Assembly: GCA_903859715.1 (NCBI GenBank)
Contig: CAIONS010000004.1
Location: 1-58,579, forward strand
Direction: 5' to 3'
DNA: 58,579 nucleotides
DNA from: an uncultured Opitutia bacterium
GTDB lineage: Bacteria; Verrucomicrobiota; Verrucomicrobiia; Opitutales; Opitutaceae
Part shown: positions 25,758 through 35,291 of the stretch, piece by piece
How the letters are laid out: each line of letters starts with the position of its first letter
Numbering within the stretch: the first letter of the stretch is position 1
Notes under the pieces: generated by a model
What the model saw: the letters and a program-made list of their open reading frames with translations, nothing else
Databases searched by the model: none
What the model was told of the DNA's origin: nothing
Position numbers and translations under genes: made by a program

Positions 25758-27530
25758 ATGTGCGCTGCTAATCGTCCCGTCGTCACGTCTGCACGCCATC
25801 GTCGCGATGACCTCGCCTGGTGGCGCGAGGCGCGCTTCGGCCTCTTCATCCACTGGGGTCTCTACGCGATTCCCGCCGGCGTCTGGCGGGGCCAGCGCGT
25901 CTCCTACGCCGGCGAGTGGCTGATGTACCGCGAAAAAATCCCCGTCGCGACCTACGCGAAACTCGCCACGCAATTTCATCCACGTCACTGGGACGCCGCC
26001 GCCCTCGTCCGCCTCGCCCGGGACGCCGGCATGCGCTACCTCGTGATCACGGCCAAGCACCACGACGGCTTCGCGATGTACCGCTCGCCGGCCAGCTCCT
26101 ACAACATGGTCGACGCCACGCCGTGGCACCACGATCCGATGGCCGATCTGGCCCGCGAGTGCCGCCAGCAGGGCGTGCGCCTTTGCTTCTACTACTCCCA
26201 GGACCTCGACTGGCATCACCCCGATGGCGCCTGGAACAACTGGGACTTCGTGAAGGAGCGGAAAAATCCCGGCCGCTACCTCCGCGAAAAAGTCCTCCCC
26301 CAACTCACCGAGCTGCTCACGCAGTACGGTCCTGTCGGACTCCTCTGGTTCGACATGCCGTTCACACTCACGCGGGCCCAAAGCGCTGCGATCCGCCGCC
26401 ACGTGAAGCGCCTCCAGCCACGCTGTCTTATCTCCGGACGCATCGGCCATGGCCTCGGCGATTACCGGCAGCTACGCGACAACTTCCTGCCGCCCGGACA
26501 GCTCGCGGGCGACTGGGAAGCCTGCGCCACGCTCAACCACACCTGGGGTTTCAAGCGACACGACCACGAATGGAAATCCGCCGCCAACCTCATCACCACC
26601 CTCGTCGATCTTACCAGCAAGGGCGCCAATTACCTCCTCAATGTCGGCCCCGACGCCGATGGCGTGGTCCCGGCCCCGAGCGTCGCGCGTCTCCGCGCCA
26701 TCGGCGCGTGGCTGAAGGTCAACGGCGCCGCGATCCATGGCGCCGCGCCCAGCCCCTTCCGCTATGAATTTCCCTGGGGCAGCATCACCGCCAAAGGTCG
26801 CACGCTCTATTTTCATTTCTTCCAAAAGCCGGACCATCTCTTCCACCTGTATGGTCTCAGGTCCCGTGTCACCGCGATCTCCGCCCTCGCCCACCCGCTT
26901 TGGAAATTCAGTTTCCGCCAGACCATCGAGCCCGCCACCGGCACGCCGGTTCTCGCCATCGACTTTACGGGCGTGCACTTCGCAAAGCCTGTCACGGTGA
27001 TCGCCCTCAGACTGGCCGCCGCAGCAGAGGTTGAGCCGCTGACACTCCAGCAACCCGACCGCACGATCACGCTCATCGGTCCGATGGCCCGGGTCGGTAC
27101 GAGCGCGAAAAAACCGGAGCTGCGCATCGGCGGTAACGGCCTGAGTGAGAACTGGCGCAACACCCGCGACTGGCTCGAGTGGCAGTTCACTGTCCTCCAG
27201 CCCGGGACCTACGACATCGCCGTCGTCACGACCCACCAGCATCTCGAGCCATGGAGCGGCGGCCATACCCTGCGCCTCGACTGCGCCGGCCGCACCCTGA
27301 GGCGCATCACCCGGCGAGATGCCCTCCTCCCCGGGCTGCGCTCGGCCTACTATCCCCAAGTCGCCACGCGCTTCGGGCGGCTCACTTTCGGCCGCGCCGG
27401 CACTTATCCGCTGCGGTTGAAGGCCGATCGGCTCAAACTGTCCGATAAAAAACGGACGCTCTTCTCCGACGGCGGGATCCAGTTCTCCGGCGTCCGCCTG
27501 ACGCCGGTCCCTGCGCAGGCCGAGTCCTGA
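25758..27530 (+). CDS. GH29 alpha-L-fucosidase
   Basis: A 590-residue glycosidase that would release terminal L-fucose. Family features are clear: RFGLFIHWGLYAIPAG (about 26), YLVITAKHHDGFAMY (about 94), and GLLWFDMPF, whose Asp199 is the expected nucleophile. A C-terminal beta-sandwich follows (about 350-590). No signal peptide is present (MCAANRPVVTSARHRRDDL), so the enzyme is probably cytoplasmic and would act on imported oligosaccharides. The next gene starts 26 bases after the stop on the same strand, so the two are probably co-transcribed. Confidence 0.9.
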   Translation: MCAANRPVVTSARHRRDDLAWWREARFGLFIHWGLYAIPAGVWRGQRVSYAGEWLMYREKIPVATYAKLATQFHPRHWDAAALVRLARDAGMRYLVITAKHHDGFAMYRSPASSYNMVDATPWHHDPMADLARECRQQGVRLCFYYSQDLDWHHPDGAWNNWDFVKERKNPGRYLREKVLPQLTELLTQYGPVGLLWFDMPFTLTRAQSAAIRRHVKRLQPRCLISGRIGHGLGDYRQLRDNFLPPGQLAGDWEACATLNHTWGFKRHDHEWKSAANLITTLVDLTSKGANYLLNVGPDADGVVPAPSVARLRAIGAWLKVNGAAIHGAAPSPFRYEFPWGSITAKGRTLYFHFFQKPDHLFHLYGLRSRVTAISALAHPLWKFSFRQTIEPATGTPVLAIDFTGVHFAKPVTVIALRLAAAAEVEPLTLQQPDRTITLIGPMARVGTSAKKPELRIGGNGLSENWRNTRDWLEWQFTVLQPGTYDIAVVTTHQHLEPWSGGHTLRLDCAGRTLRRITRRDALLPGLRSAYYPQVATRFGRLTFGRAGTYPLRLKADRLKLSDKKRTLFSDGGIQFSGVRLTPVPAQAES

Positions 27531-27556
27531 TCGGCCACGTCATTTTCTCACCCGTC

Positions 27557-29650
27557 ATGAAACAATCCCGAAGAAACTTCCTGCGGACGGCCTCACTGGC
27601 CGCGGCCTCGCTGCCCTTCTACCGCCTGCTGGCCGCCACGCTCGAAACTGGCGCCCCGGTACCGCCGCCGTCCTCCAGTCAGCGTCGCGGCCTGTTGTTC
27701 GACGAGTCGGACCTGCCGCGGATCCGTGCCAACGTTGCGCTCCCGCGTTTCGCGGCCTTCTGGCAGAAGCTCGCCTCGAACGACCGTGCCGATGACTTCG
27801 ATTTCCTCGATCATCATGTGCACTTCAACCGTCACGGCGACGACATGGGCCGGGTCCGGCTCCTGTTTGAGCACGCGGCCTTCGTCTACGCCGTGAACCG
27901 GGATCCGCAACAGCTCGCGCTGGCCAAACTGGCGATGCGGCGGCTGCTGGATTATCCGCAATGGGACATGTTTCTCGAGGGCGGCAAGACCGTGATGGGC
28001 CTGTTGCGGTCGGCGGAAACGTCCATCGCGCTTTCCTTTGGGATCGACTGGCTCGGCGACAGCCTGACTCCGGCCGAGGTCGTGGAGGTCGAGCGCAACA
28101 TCGCCGAGAAGGGAGCGCCCGCCTGTTTCACCTCGTTGAACGGCATGAAGCATCCTGACCAAGTAAAAGGCTGGTCCTTCAATCCCACCGAGGAGCACGC
28201 CTTCACCGAGGTCGACCTGCGGCGCTGGCCGCTGATCCTGAACTCGACCAACCTCAAGACGGTGCCCGCCGCGGGCCTCGGCATCGCGGCGTGCCGGCTG
28301 TACGGACGCCATCCGCAGGCCGAGGCCTGGCTGCAGCTCGCGCGTTCCAGCATGGCGGAGTTCGCCACCATGTACGGCAGCGACGGCTCCTACGACGAGG
28401 GCGTGAGCTACTGGGTGCCCACCACGCTGGACATGGCCGTCTTCGCCGAAGTGCTGTGGCGGACGCGGGGCATCGATGATCGCCGGCTGATCAACTATCC
28501 CGGCACGATCCGCTACGCGGTCACGATGACGCTGCCGCGCCTCGAGGGCACAGCCGGCCCCGTCCTCGCGCCCAAGAACATGGGCGAACCCCTCGCGCTC
28601 ATCCCGCCGCGCTACGACATCGTGGACTTCGGCGATGCCAACGGCTCCGTGGAGATCTCGCTCGGCACCTGGGTGGGCCGCACCTTCGGCGACCCGGTCT
28701 CGCAGTACCTCGCGCAGGACCTGGGCGAGGTGAAGTATCACTACGGTCTCATCTGGTACGACGCGGCGGCACCGTCCGCACTGCCCGAGCCCGCGCTCCT
28801 CGACCAGCATCTGCTAAACGACTTGGTCGTGTCGCGCAGCGGCTGGGGACCGTCCGGCGGCATCGTCGCGCTCCGCAGCGGCGGCCCGGCCAACCATGAG
28901 CATGCCGACCGCAACAGCGTGATCTTCAAGGCGCATGGCGACCGGCTCCTGCACGATCCCTTCCGCGCCGGCTACTCCACGACGCTTCCGCGCTGGAAGC
29001 TCCGCCTGACGGAAGCCCACACGGCCATCCTGATCAACGGCCAGGGCCACCAATATCACGACGGCCACGAAGGCACCAACGCCTCCTTTGCCTTCGCCGA
29101 GGTCACCGCATTCCACACGGGCCCGGGCTGGATGACCGTGACGAGCGATGCGACCCAAGCTTACCAGCTGGTGAATCCTGATGTCCGCCGGGTCGAACGC
29201 ACCCTCGTCTTCCTCAAGCCCGACGTGCTCATTTTTCTCGACCGGGTCGATCTGGCCACCGCTGACGCCACCGTCCAGGCGCGCTTCCAAGTCTTCAACG
29301 AGGACGACCGCGGGACCTGCGCGGTGGCCGGGCCGACCTTCCGGATCGACCGGCCTTTCGCCACGCTGCACGCCGAGACCGCCGCCACCGGAGAGTTCGC
29401 GATTGGCGCCGGCCGCATCGCCATCGCCGAGAGCGAGGGCATCTTCCCGTTTGTGGAAGTCGCCTCCGCGTCAGCGCGCGAACACATGATTCTCACGCTC
29501 TGCACGGCCACGCCGGCCGGAGAAGCGCCCGGCGCGATGACTCTTTCCCGGCATGAAGGAACGTGGCAGGTGCAAGGTACGCACCGCGGACAAAAGGTGC
29601 GGGTGACACTTGCCGTGGAAAACAGCGGTCTGCCGAAAATCAGCTTCTGA
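27557..29650 (+). CDS. Tat-exported heparinase II/III family polysaccharide lyase
   Basis: A 697-residue protein. The N-terminus RRNFLRTASLAAASLPF is a twin-arginine signal. An alpha/alpha toroid follows (about 40-390; YDEGVSYWVPTTLDMAVFAE, SSMAEFATMYGSDG), then the lyase beta-sandwich with NHEHADRNSVIFKAHGDRLL at about 450 and LTEAHTAILINGQGHQYHDG. These resemble heparinase II/III and alginate or ulvan lyases of the same fold, which cleave uronate-containing chains by beta-elimination. Export by Tat suggests a folded, metal-bearing enzyme in the periplasm. It shares an operon with the upstream GH29 gene. Confidence 0.85.
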   Translation: MKQSRRNFLRTASLAAASLPFYRLLAATLETGAPVPPPSSSQRRGLLFDESDLPRIRANVALPRFAAFWQKLASNDRADDFDFLDHHVHFNRHGDDMGRVRLLFEHAAFVYAVNRDPQQLALAKLAMRRLLDYPQWDMFLEGGKTVMGLLRSAETSIALSFGIDWLGDSLTPAEVVEVERNIAEKGAPACFTSLNGMKHPDQVKGWSFNPTEEHAFTEVDLRRWPLILNSTNLKTVPAAGLGIAACRLYGRHPQAEAWLQLARSSMAEFATMYGSDGSYDEGVSYWVPTTLDMAVFAEVLWRTRGIDDRRLINYPGTIRYAVTMTLPRLEGTAGPVLAPKNMGEPLALIPPRYDIVDFGDANGSVEISLGTWVGRTFGDPVSQYLAQDLGEVKYHYGLIWYDAAAPSALPEPALLDQHLLNDLVVSRSGWGPSGGIVALRSGGPANHEHADRNSVIFKAHGDRLLHDPFRAGYSTTLPRWKLRLTEAHTAILINGQGHQYHDGHEGTNASFAFAEVTAFHTGPGWMTVTSDATQAYQLVNPDVRRVERTLVFLKPDVLIFLDRVDLATADATVQARFQVFNEDDRGTCAVAGPTFRIDRPFATLHAETAATGEFAIGAGRIAIAESEGIFPFVEVASASAREHMILTLCTATPAGEAPGAMTLSRHEGTWQVQGTHRGQKVRVTLAVENSGLPKISF

Positions 29651-29676
29651 GCCCGTCCACCCCGCAGAATTCCCCG

Positions 29677-30519
29677 TCAGAAAAAATGCCGGTGCTCGGG
29701 CGGGTCGAAGACGAAGCCGTGGAAATACGCGCGCTGCGCCGCCGACAGCCGGTGGTTGTAGAAGTCCTTGCTGTAGCCCCAGTGTCCTTCGGCGGCCAAC
29801 ATCCAGTGATGCTCGTACGCGTAGTACAGCATCGTGCGGTGATGCTGCGGCGACGCGTAGGGCGCAGCCGTGTGCCAGAGGGCGTTGTGAAACAGAATCA
29901 GGCTGCCGGCCGGAGCGCAGACCTGGATCGCGCCGGGAACGGATTCGCGCCGGCCCAGCTCCTCGCGCGAGGGCGGATGCGGCATCCGGTGGCTGCCAGG
30001 CACGACCATGAGGTTCGCGTTGCCCGGCTGCGTCATGTCGGTGAGGTAGTAACCCACCTTGAGCTGCAGCAGAGCGACCGGCGACGACAGGGTGCGGTAG
30101 CCTTCGTCATGACCGTCGATGTGCCACCCGCCCTTCCGGTTCATCAGTTCAGCGCCCTGCTCCACGATCGCGTCGGACGCGTGGTAATGGGCCTTGGGGC
30201 CGACAAACTCCCGCACGTAGGGCATCAACGCCGGCCAGTCGAGCAGCTCCAGGAAAAGCGGATCGTCCTCGAGGATGTAGAGGATCCGCGTGCTCTTCTC
30301 GCCGTTGACCAAAGTGAGGCGCGCCTCCGCGGGATCCGCCTCGCGCCGCACGCGGCGCCGGACCACGGCGCGATCCAGCGCACCCAGCAGCCGGGTGACA
30401 TGGTCGGGCTTCAGGAAATTCTCGATGACCAGGTAGCCGTTGGTGTCGAAGAGGAATTTCTCCTCCGGCGTGGGAACGGGGTTCGTCGGGTGGACGGCGG
30501 GTGCAGCAGGTGAGGCCAC
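29677..30519 (-). CDS. Phytanoyl-CoA dioxygenase (PhyH) family protein, copy 3
   Basis: A 280-residue dioxygenase-like protein distinct from the tandem pair at the left end. HxD is WHIDGH (His133, Asp135), the distal His is ALWHTAAPY (His216), and the Arg of HHRTMLYYAY (about 228) would bind 2-oxoglutarate. DTNGYLVIENFLKPDHV (about 25) is the family start. It ends convergently 26 bases from the lyase gene. A role in modifying a small molecule is all that can be said; the family also contains ectoine and halogenation enzymes. Confidence 0.85.
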   Translation of the reverse strand: MASPAAPAVHPTNPVPTPEEKFLFDTNGYLVIENFLKPDHVTRLLGALDRAVVRRRVRREADPAEARLTLVNGEKSTRILYILEDDPLFLELLDWPALMPYVREFVGPKAHYHASDAIVEQGAELMNRKGGWHIDGHDEGYRTLSSPVALLQLKVGYYLTDMTQPGNANLMVVPGSHRMPHPPSREELGRRESVPGAIQVCAPAGSLILFHNALWHTAAPYASPQHHRTMLYYAYEHHWMLAAEGHWGYSKDFYNHRLSAAQRAYFHGFVFDPPEHRHFF

Positions 30520-30623
30520 GGTGAAAAGGGTTCAGGCGAAATTGACTGGGCAACCGTGGCGCACGCTGGATTTTTCCTTCCGGCTCGGCAAGCGCTGAAC
30601 GGCTTCGGCCCTCGGCCGGTGGA

Positions 30624-31379
30624 TTATTTTTGCGATGCTGCGGTCCGCGCCTCACTCCGGGCCAGCGCAAATCCGGCCCGGGCGCTGAGCCCCAGCGGCG
30701 GGTGACCCAACGCCCGCGCCGCAGTGTCGCCGAACAGCGCACCGATCAGGGTGGACGCATCGGTCGCGTCGAGCTGCGGCCGGAGAACATCGCGCGTGTA
30801 GGCCAGGTCGTCCGGGCTCAATTCCTCTTCCGGCCGCAACTCACCCGACTGCGCCAGCACGGCACCTTCCTGGGCCAGCAGCTCGCGCAGCGTCCGGGCC
30901 GGACCATGCCGGCCGATATAGGCGGCCCGGTGAATCACCGCCCGGATCTCTGCTTGCACGGCACCGGCGGAGGGCGGCTCGCTGGTCCACAGAAATCCCA
31001 CCAGCCAGCCGCGTTGCCGGAGCGAAATCTCCCCGCGGCAATGTGCGAGCTCGGAGGTCGCCCGATTCGTCCAGCCACCCTTGGCATCGTCCACCAACAC
31101 CAAGGCGACCTTGAAATCACCTGGCGCGCCGGCCACTTCCGTCGCCGCCTCGACCGTGGCGCGATCCGCCACTGCATCCGCGTCGAGTCCCATGAGGGCA
31201 TCGAGCAAGGCGGGAACATGCTCCCGGCCCATGGGATTCATGCCGGCGAGCGGCAGCCGCAGATCATTGCCTGCGTCGTTGATCATCGTCCGGAGGTATT
31301 CCCGAAAACGCTCCGCCCCGGCCGGGATCGCGTAGATCTCCCGCTGGACCTTCAGCAAGGGCACGTAGGCAAGCTTCAT
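30624..31379 (-). CDS. Conserved protein of unknown function
   Basis: About 251 residues, cytoplasmic by appearance. The sequence begins MKLAYVPLLKVQREIYAIPA and has a distinctive block LRLPLAGMNPMGREHVPALL. A mostly helical C-terminal half follows (RTLRELLAQEGAVLAQSG, DDLAYTRDVLRPQLDA). I know of no function. The start at 31379 is preferred to the Met 15 codons upstream because the upstream residues (MTVHQPEPADKVSRV) look unlike a protein start. It is divergent from the large glycosidase gene downstream on the plus strand, with about 100 bases between. Confidence 0.7.
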   Translation of the reverse strand: MKLAYVPLLKVQREIYAIPAGAERFREYLRTMINDAGNDLRLPLAGMNPMGREHVPALLDALMGLDADAVADRATVEAATEVAGAPGDFKVALVLVDDAKGGWTNRATSELAHCRGEISLRQRGWLVGFLWTSEPPSAGAVQAEIRAVIHRAAYIGRHGPARTLRELLAQEGAVLAQSGELRPEEELSPDDLAYTRDVLRPQLDATDASTLIGALFGDTAARALGHPPLGLSARAGFALARSEARTAASQK

Positions 31380-31479
31380 GACACGGGAGACTTTGTCCGC
31401 TGGCTCCGGCTGATGCACGGTCATTTATGGTCTGTATGTCGGAAGCCCTTTCGTATGATGCTGCCGCCCTTGTTCGACC

Positions 31480-34278
31480 GTGAAACCATCGTCTGATCCC
31501 AAGAAATTTGTGAAGCCCTCCCCTGCCCACGCTGCGGTTGTCCCGTTCTTTTTTCTGAATCACCGGCTCGAGCCGGCGCGGCTGCGCGCCAAGATCCTGG
31601 AAATCCACGCGGCGGGCTCCGACGGGTTTTTCATCCACGCCCGCGAGGGCCTGGCGACGCCCTACCTCTCGGAAGAGTGGTTCGCCGCCGTGAAGTGCTG
31701 CCTCGGGGTGGCGCGCGAACTCGGGATGCAGGCGTGGTTCTACGACGAGATGCCCTATCCCAGCGGCGTGGCGGGCGGCGAGGTGCTGCGCCGGCGGCCC
31801 GAGTTCATCGAGCAATCCCTGCAGGTGCAGCAAAAGGTGGTGCAGGGTGGCGGGCGCGTCGAATGGCGCCTGGGCGGCGGCGAAGTGGTCGCTTGCTATG
31901 CGCGCCGGCGAACCGGCAAGCGGGATATCCTCGATCTCCGTCGCAACATCGGTCCGATCGCGAACACGTGGAGGAAAACCTACGAGGTAAACAGCAGCCT
32001 TTATTATCCCACGGGGCCGGCGGAGGTCTTCGAATGCCCGCGCGCGATTTGCGTGCTGCCGGAAAATGTCCTGGCCGCGCCGCTGCCGCCCGGGACGTGG
32101 GAGCTGGTGACGATCACCCTGAAAACCGGCGGCGACTTGCTGGAGCCGTTTGGGAACTACATCGATGTCTCCAACCCGGAGGCCACGCGGCTGTTTCTGG
32201 AACTGACGCATGAGGCGTACTGGAGCCGTTTCGCCAAGGACTTCGGACGGACGGCGCCCGGATTTTTCGCGGACGAACCCAAGTTCCGCAACCCGCTGCC
32301 GTGGGGCCAGGGCGTCGCGAAGAAAATCGGCAAGATCTCACCTACCCTCGCGTTTGCTCTCGCCGGCGATACCGGCCCGGCGGCAAACGAGGAGCGGAGG
32401 AATTATCGGCGCATCGCGTCGCGGGCGTTTCTCGAGCACTGGACCACACCCATCAGTGAGTGGTGCGAAAAGCACCGCGTGGCTCTCACCGGTCACATCA
32501 GCCCGGAGGAAGAGTGGTGGTACGAGTCGCGCCATGTCGGCAGCGTGCTGGCCAACCTGCGGAAATTCCAAGTGCCGGGCTGCGACGTGATCATCCCGGC
32601 GGCGGGCGACCGGAAAAATGCGATTCTCAACCTGACGGCGAGCCTCGCCGTCTCGGCCGCCGCACAGGCCGGCAAGCCGCGGGTGCTGTGCGAGACGTAT
32701 GGCGCCTGTGATTTCACCCTGGACCTGCGGACGTTGAAACGCATGAGCGACTGGCTCGCCGCCGCGGGCATCAACGTCATGGTGCCGCACGGTTTTCTTT
32801 ATTCGCTCGATGGTTACCGGAAGCTGGACGCACCGCCGGATTTTTCCCCACCAGCGTTTGCCAGCACAGATCTCGCGGCGTGGGCGGACGAATTTCGTCG
32901 CGCGGCGGACGTGCTCGGGCCCGGCGTGCCGCCGGATGTCCTCGCGATCCGGCCGATGGATTATCTGCGCGGCCTGCCCGACTCCGACAAACCCAAGGGC
33001 GACCGGCTGCTCACGCGCGCCGCCTACCTGGCGACGGAAATGGCCCGGCGTGGCTTGCGCCTGCACTGGATCGACGACGACGAACTGCCGTCGGTCAAGG
33101 CGGCGGGCGAGAGTTTCTCCTTCGGCGTCTGCCGCTACCGTCACCTGGTATTTTTCCGGGACTTCACCGAGGGCAAAACCGCCACGCGACTCGCGGCCCT
33201 CGGGAAAAAAGGCGCGGTCATGGACGACCAAAAGGCCTTCAAGTCATTGCGCGGTCCGCTTGAGACCAACGGCGACATCCATGCCACCCGCGGCCGGGAC
33301 GGACGCTGGTTCTGCGTGAATGTCGGGACCACGCCGGCGAAATTCTCCCTCGGGAACGTGCGCGACACGCTGCAGGGCGGCGAGAGCCGGTTCATCGACG
33401 GGCGCGCGTCTGCCGCGGCGCCCGCGAAACCATTTCGCACCGTGGTCGAGCTGCCTGACCGCTGGCAGGTGACGCTGCCCAAGCAGAATACCGTTTACCT
33501 CAATGACTGGACACTGAACGGCCGGAAGGTGGACCTCGTGCCGGCCTTTGATCTGAAGCCCAGCTGGTCGCCCGTCGTGGGCCAGACGCTGTTCGGGCCG
33601 GTGCCGCTGAATCCCGAACTGAAGGTCGCGCAGAACTGGATTTATCGTGCGCGCTTTTCCACCCGGGGCCGGCCGGCACTGAAGCTGGTGTGCGGCCAGG
33701 GTGACATGCGCGGGGAATGGACGGCGCGGCTCAATGGCCGCGCACTGGCCAAGTGGAGCGAGGAAGGCGATTTCACGCTGACCCATGCGCTGGACGAATT
33801 CCTGCGTCCGGGAGTGAACCAGCTCGAGTTCCACTTCACGCTCCGGCGCTCGACCGACGGGATGATCGGAGCCTGTCGTCTGGAAGGTGACGTGGTCGTT
33901 CTGCCGGATGGAAAAATCGAGCCATGCCCGGCGGGAGGAATCATCGCCACCTCCGCGACCACGCGGACCAAGCTGGGCCTGCCGTATTACTGCGGTGCGG
34001 TGCGCTATGCGCAGCGATTCAACGTGGGCGAGGCGGCAGGACAGCAGTTTCTGTTGCGCTGCGCAGGGATTTCCGGCCACGGCGCGGCCGTACGGATTAA
34101 CGGGATCGCCTGCGGTTCGATCCGCTGGGCGCCGGATGAAATCGACGTGACAGCCGCAATCCAACCCGGCTCCAATCTCGTCGAACTCGACGTACGAGGA
34201 TCGGCCGTCGGCCTCACCGGTCGCGTGGATCCCAGCCGGCTGGGCTGCCGCGTGCAGCTCGTGACCCGAAAAATGTAG
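31480..34278 (+). CDS. Large glycoside hydrolase-like protein (GH106-like), copy 1
   Basis: A 932-residue protein starting with GTG. An N-terminal TIM-barrel-like part carries GSDGFFIHAREGLATPYLSE (about 46) and AWFYDEMPYPSGVAGGEVLR (about 85), typical of GH106 alpha-L-rhamnosidases and their relatives, followed by APGFFADEPKF (about 262) with a likely acidic catalytic residue and ETYGACDFTLDLRTLKRM (about 407). The C-terminal third has beta-sandwich domains resembling a GH2-type sugar-binding region (WIYRARFSTRGRPALKLVCG; CAGISGHGAAVRINGIACGS). No signal peptide is seen. The gene at 56020-58476 is a shorter relative. The stop TAG lies inside a GTAGGGCGGG repeat. Rhamnosidase activity is not established for this branch. 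Confidence 0.75.
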   Translation: MKPSSDPKKFVKPSPAHAAVVPFFFLNHRLEPARLRAKILEIHAAGSDGFFIHAREGLATPYLSEEWFAAVKCCLGVARELGMQAWFYDEMPYPSGVAGGEVLRRRPEFIEQSLQVQQKVVQGGGRVEWRLGGGEVVACYARRRTGKRDILDLRRNIGPIANTWRKTYEVNSSLYYPTGPAEVFECPRAICVLPENVLAAPLPPGTWELVTITLKTGGDLLEPFGNYIDVSNPEATRLFLELTHEAYWSRFAKDFGRTAPGFFADEPKFRNPLPWGQGVAKKIGKISPTLAFALAGDTGPAANEERRNYRRIASRAFLEHWTTPISEWCEKHRVALTGHISPEEEWWYESRHVGSVLANLRKFQVPGCDVIIPAAGDRKNAILNLTASLAVSAAAQAGKPRVLCETYGACDFTLDLRTLKRMSDWLAAAGINVMVPHGFLYSLDGYRKLDAPPDFSPPAFASTDLAAWADEFRRAADVLGPGVPPDVLAIRPMDYLRGLPDSDKPKGDRLLTRAAYLATEMARRGLRLHWIDDDELPSVKAAGESFSFGVCRYRHLVFFRDFTEGKTATRLAALGKKGAVMDDQKAFKSLRGPLETNGDIHATRGRDGRWFCVNVGTTPAKFSLGNVRDTLQGGESRFIDGRASAAAPAKPFRTVVELPDRWQVTLPKQNTVYLNDWTLNGRKVDLVPAFDLKPSWSPVVGQTLFGPVPLNPELKVAQNWIYRARFSTRGRPALKLVCGQGDMRGEWTARLNGRALAKWSEEGDFTLTHALDEFLRPGVNQLEFHFTLRRSTDGMIGACRLEGDVVVLPDGKIEPCPAGGIIATSATTRTKLGLPYYCGAVRYAQRFNVGEAAGQQFLLRCAGISGHGAAVRINGIACGSIRWAPDEIDVTAAIQPGSNLVELDVRGSAVGLTGRVDPSRLGCRVQLVTRKM

Positions 34279-34374
34279 GGCGGGGTCGCCGAACCCCGCC
34301 ATGCCTTTTCCGAGGTAGGGCGAATCCTCCGGATGAGCCGTTCTCCAGGCGGGGTTCGGCAACCCCGCCCTACA
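34274..34374. repeat. GTAGGGCGGG two-hairpin element overlapping a stop codon
   Basis: TGTAGGGCGGGGTCGCCGAA at 34274 and its inverted copy ending at 34374 enclose CGAGGTAGGGCGAATCCTCC and GGATGAGCC. The first unit supplies the TAG stop of the upstream gene. A closely related arrangement starts at 58501. Confidence 0.8.
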
Positions 34375-34488
34375 ATCGGGCAGAATTTATCCCGTCGCGT
34401 TCGGCTGCACCGCTTTTCTGTTGTCACCCCCGGCGGTTGCCCGATGTTTCGCCCCGCGCCTCTGGTCTTCGTCCCGGTCATTCGATCC

Positions 34489-35274
34489 ATGGCTATGCCT
34501 CCCTCTCCCGCCCAATCCTTCCACGCGGACCAACTGCCGGTCCGGATTTTCGCCACGATTCCCGAGCTCGCCGCCGCTGCTGCCGATGATGCCGCCGCGA
34601 TCCTGATCGCGGCGATCGCCGCCCGCGGCCGCGCCCGGGCGATCATCGCCACGGGCAACTCGCAGGACCAATTCCTCGGGCAGCTGGTCCAGCGGCCCGG
34701 CATCGACTGGTCGAAGGTCGAGCTGTTTCACATGGACGAATACCTCGGCATGCCGATCACGCATCCCGCCTCGTTCCGCGGCTATCTCAAGCAACGCGTG
34801 TTCGACCGCGTGCATCCGGGCGCCGCCCACTACGTCGAAGGCGATGCGCTCGAGCCGCTCAAGGCCATGCGCGACTACGCAGCGCAGCTCGCTGCGGCAC
34901 CCGTGGATCTCTGCTGCCTGGGCATCGGCGAGAATGGACACCTGGCCTTCAATGACCCGCCGGTCGCAGATTTTTCCGATCCTGAAGTGATCAAGCTGGT
35001 GAAGCTCGACGAAAAATGCCGCCGTCAACAGGTGGGCGAAGGCCATTTCCCGAATCTCGACGCCGTGCCCGCCTACGCGATCACGCTGACCATCCCGACG
35101 CTCTGCCAAGTCGGCCGCATGATCGCGGTGGTGCCCGAGAAGCGCAAAGCCGAGGCTGTCAAAGCCTCGCTCGAGGGACCGATCTCGACCGCTTGTCCTG
35201 GCAGTTTCCTGCGGCGCCAAGCCCACGCGACGCTGTATCTCGACGCCGATTCGTCATCGCTGCTCGCCCGCTGA
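34489..35274 (+). CDS. nagB: Glucosamine-6-phosphate deaminase
   Basis: A 261-residue enzyme converting glucosamine 6-phosphate to fructose 6-phosphate and ammonia. HMDEYLGM (from His81, with Asp83 and Glu84) and LGIGENGHLAFNDPP (about 144) are the active-site signatures. IIATGNSQDQFL takes the place of the usual ATGxTP phosphate loop. The start was set at ATG 34489; the frame is open further upstream but that part overlaps repeat sequence and does not resemble the family. nagA follows after 17 bases, so both act in one amino-sugar catabolic operon. Cytoplasmic. Confidence 0.92.
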   Translation: MAMPPSPAQSFHADQLPVRIFATIPELAAAAADDAAAILIAAIAARGRARAIIATGNSQDQFLGQLVQRPGIDWSKVELFHMDEYLGMPITHPASFRGYLKQRVFDRVHPGAAHYVEGDALEPLKAMRDYAAQLAAAPVDLCCLGIGENGHLAFNDPPVADFSDPEVIKLVKLDEKCRRQQVGEGHFPNLDAVPAYAITLTIPTLCQVGRMIAVVPEKRKAEAVKASLEGPISTACPGSFLRRQAHATLYLDADSSSLLAR

Positions 35275-35291
35275 GCCAGCGTTGTCCGCCC

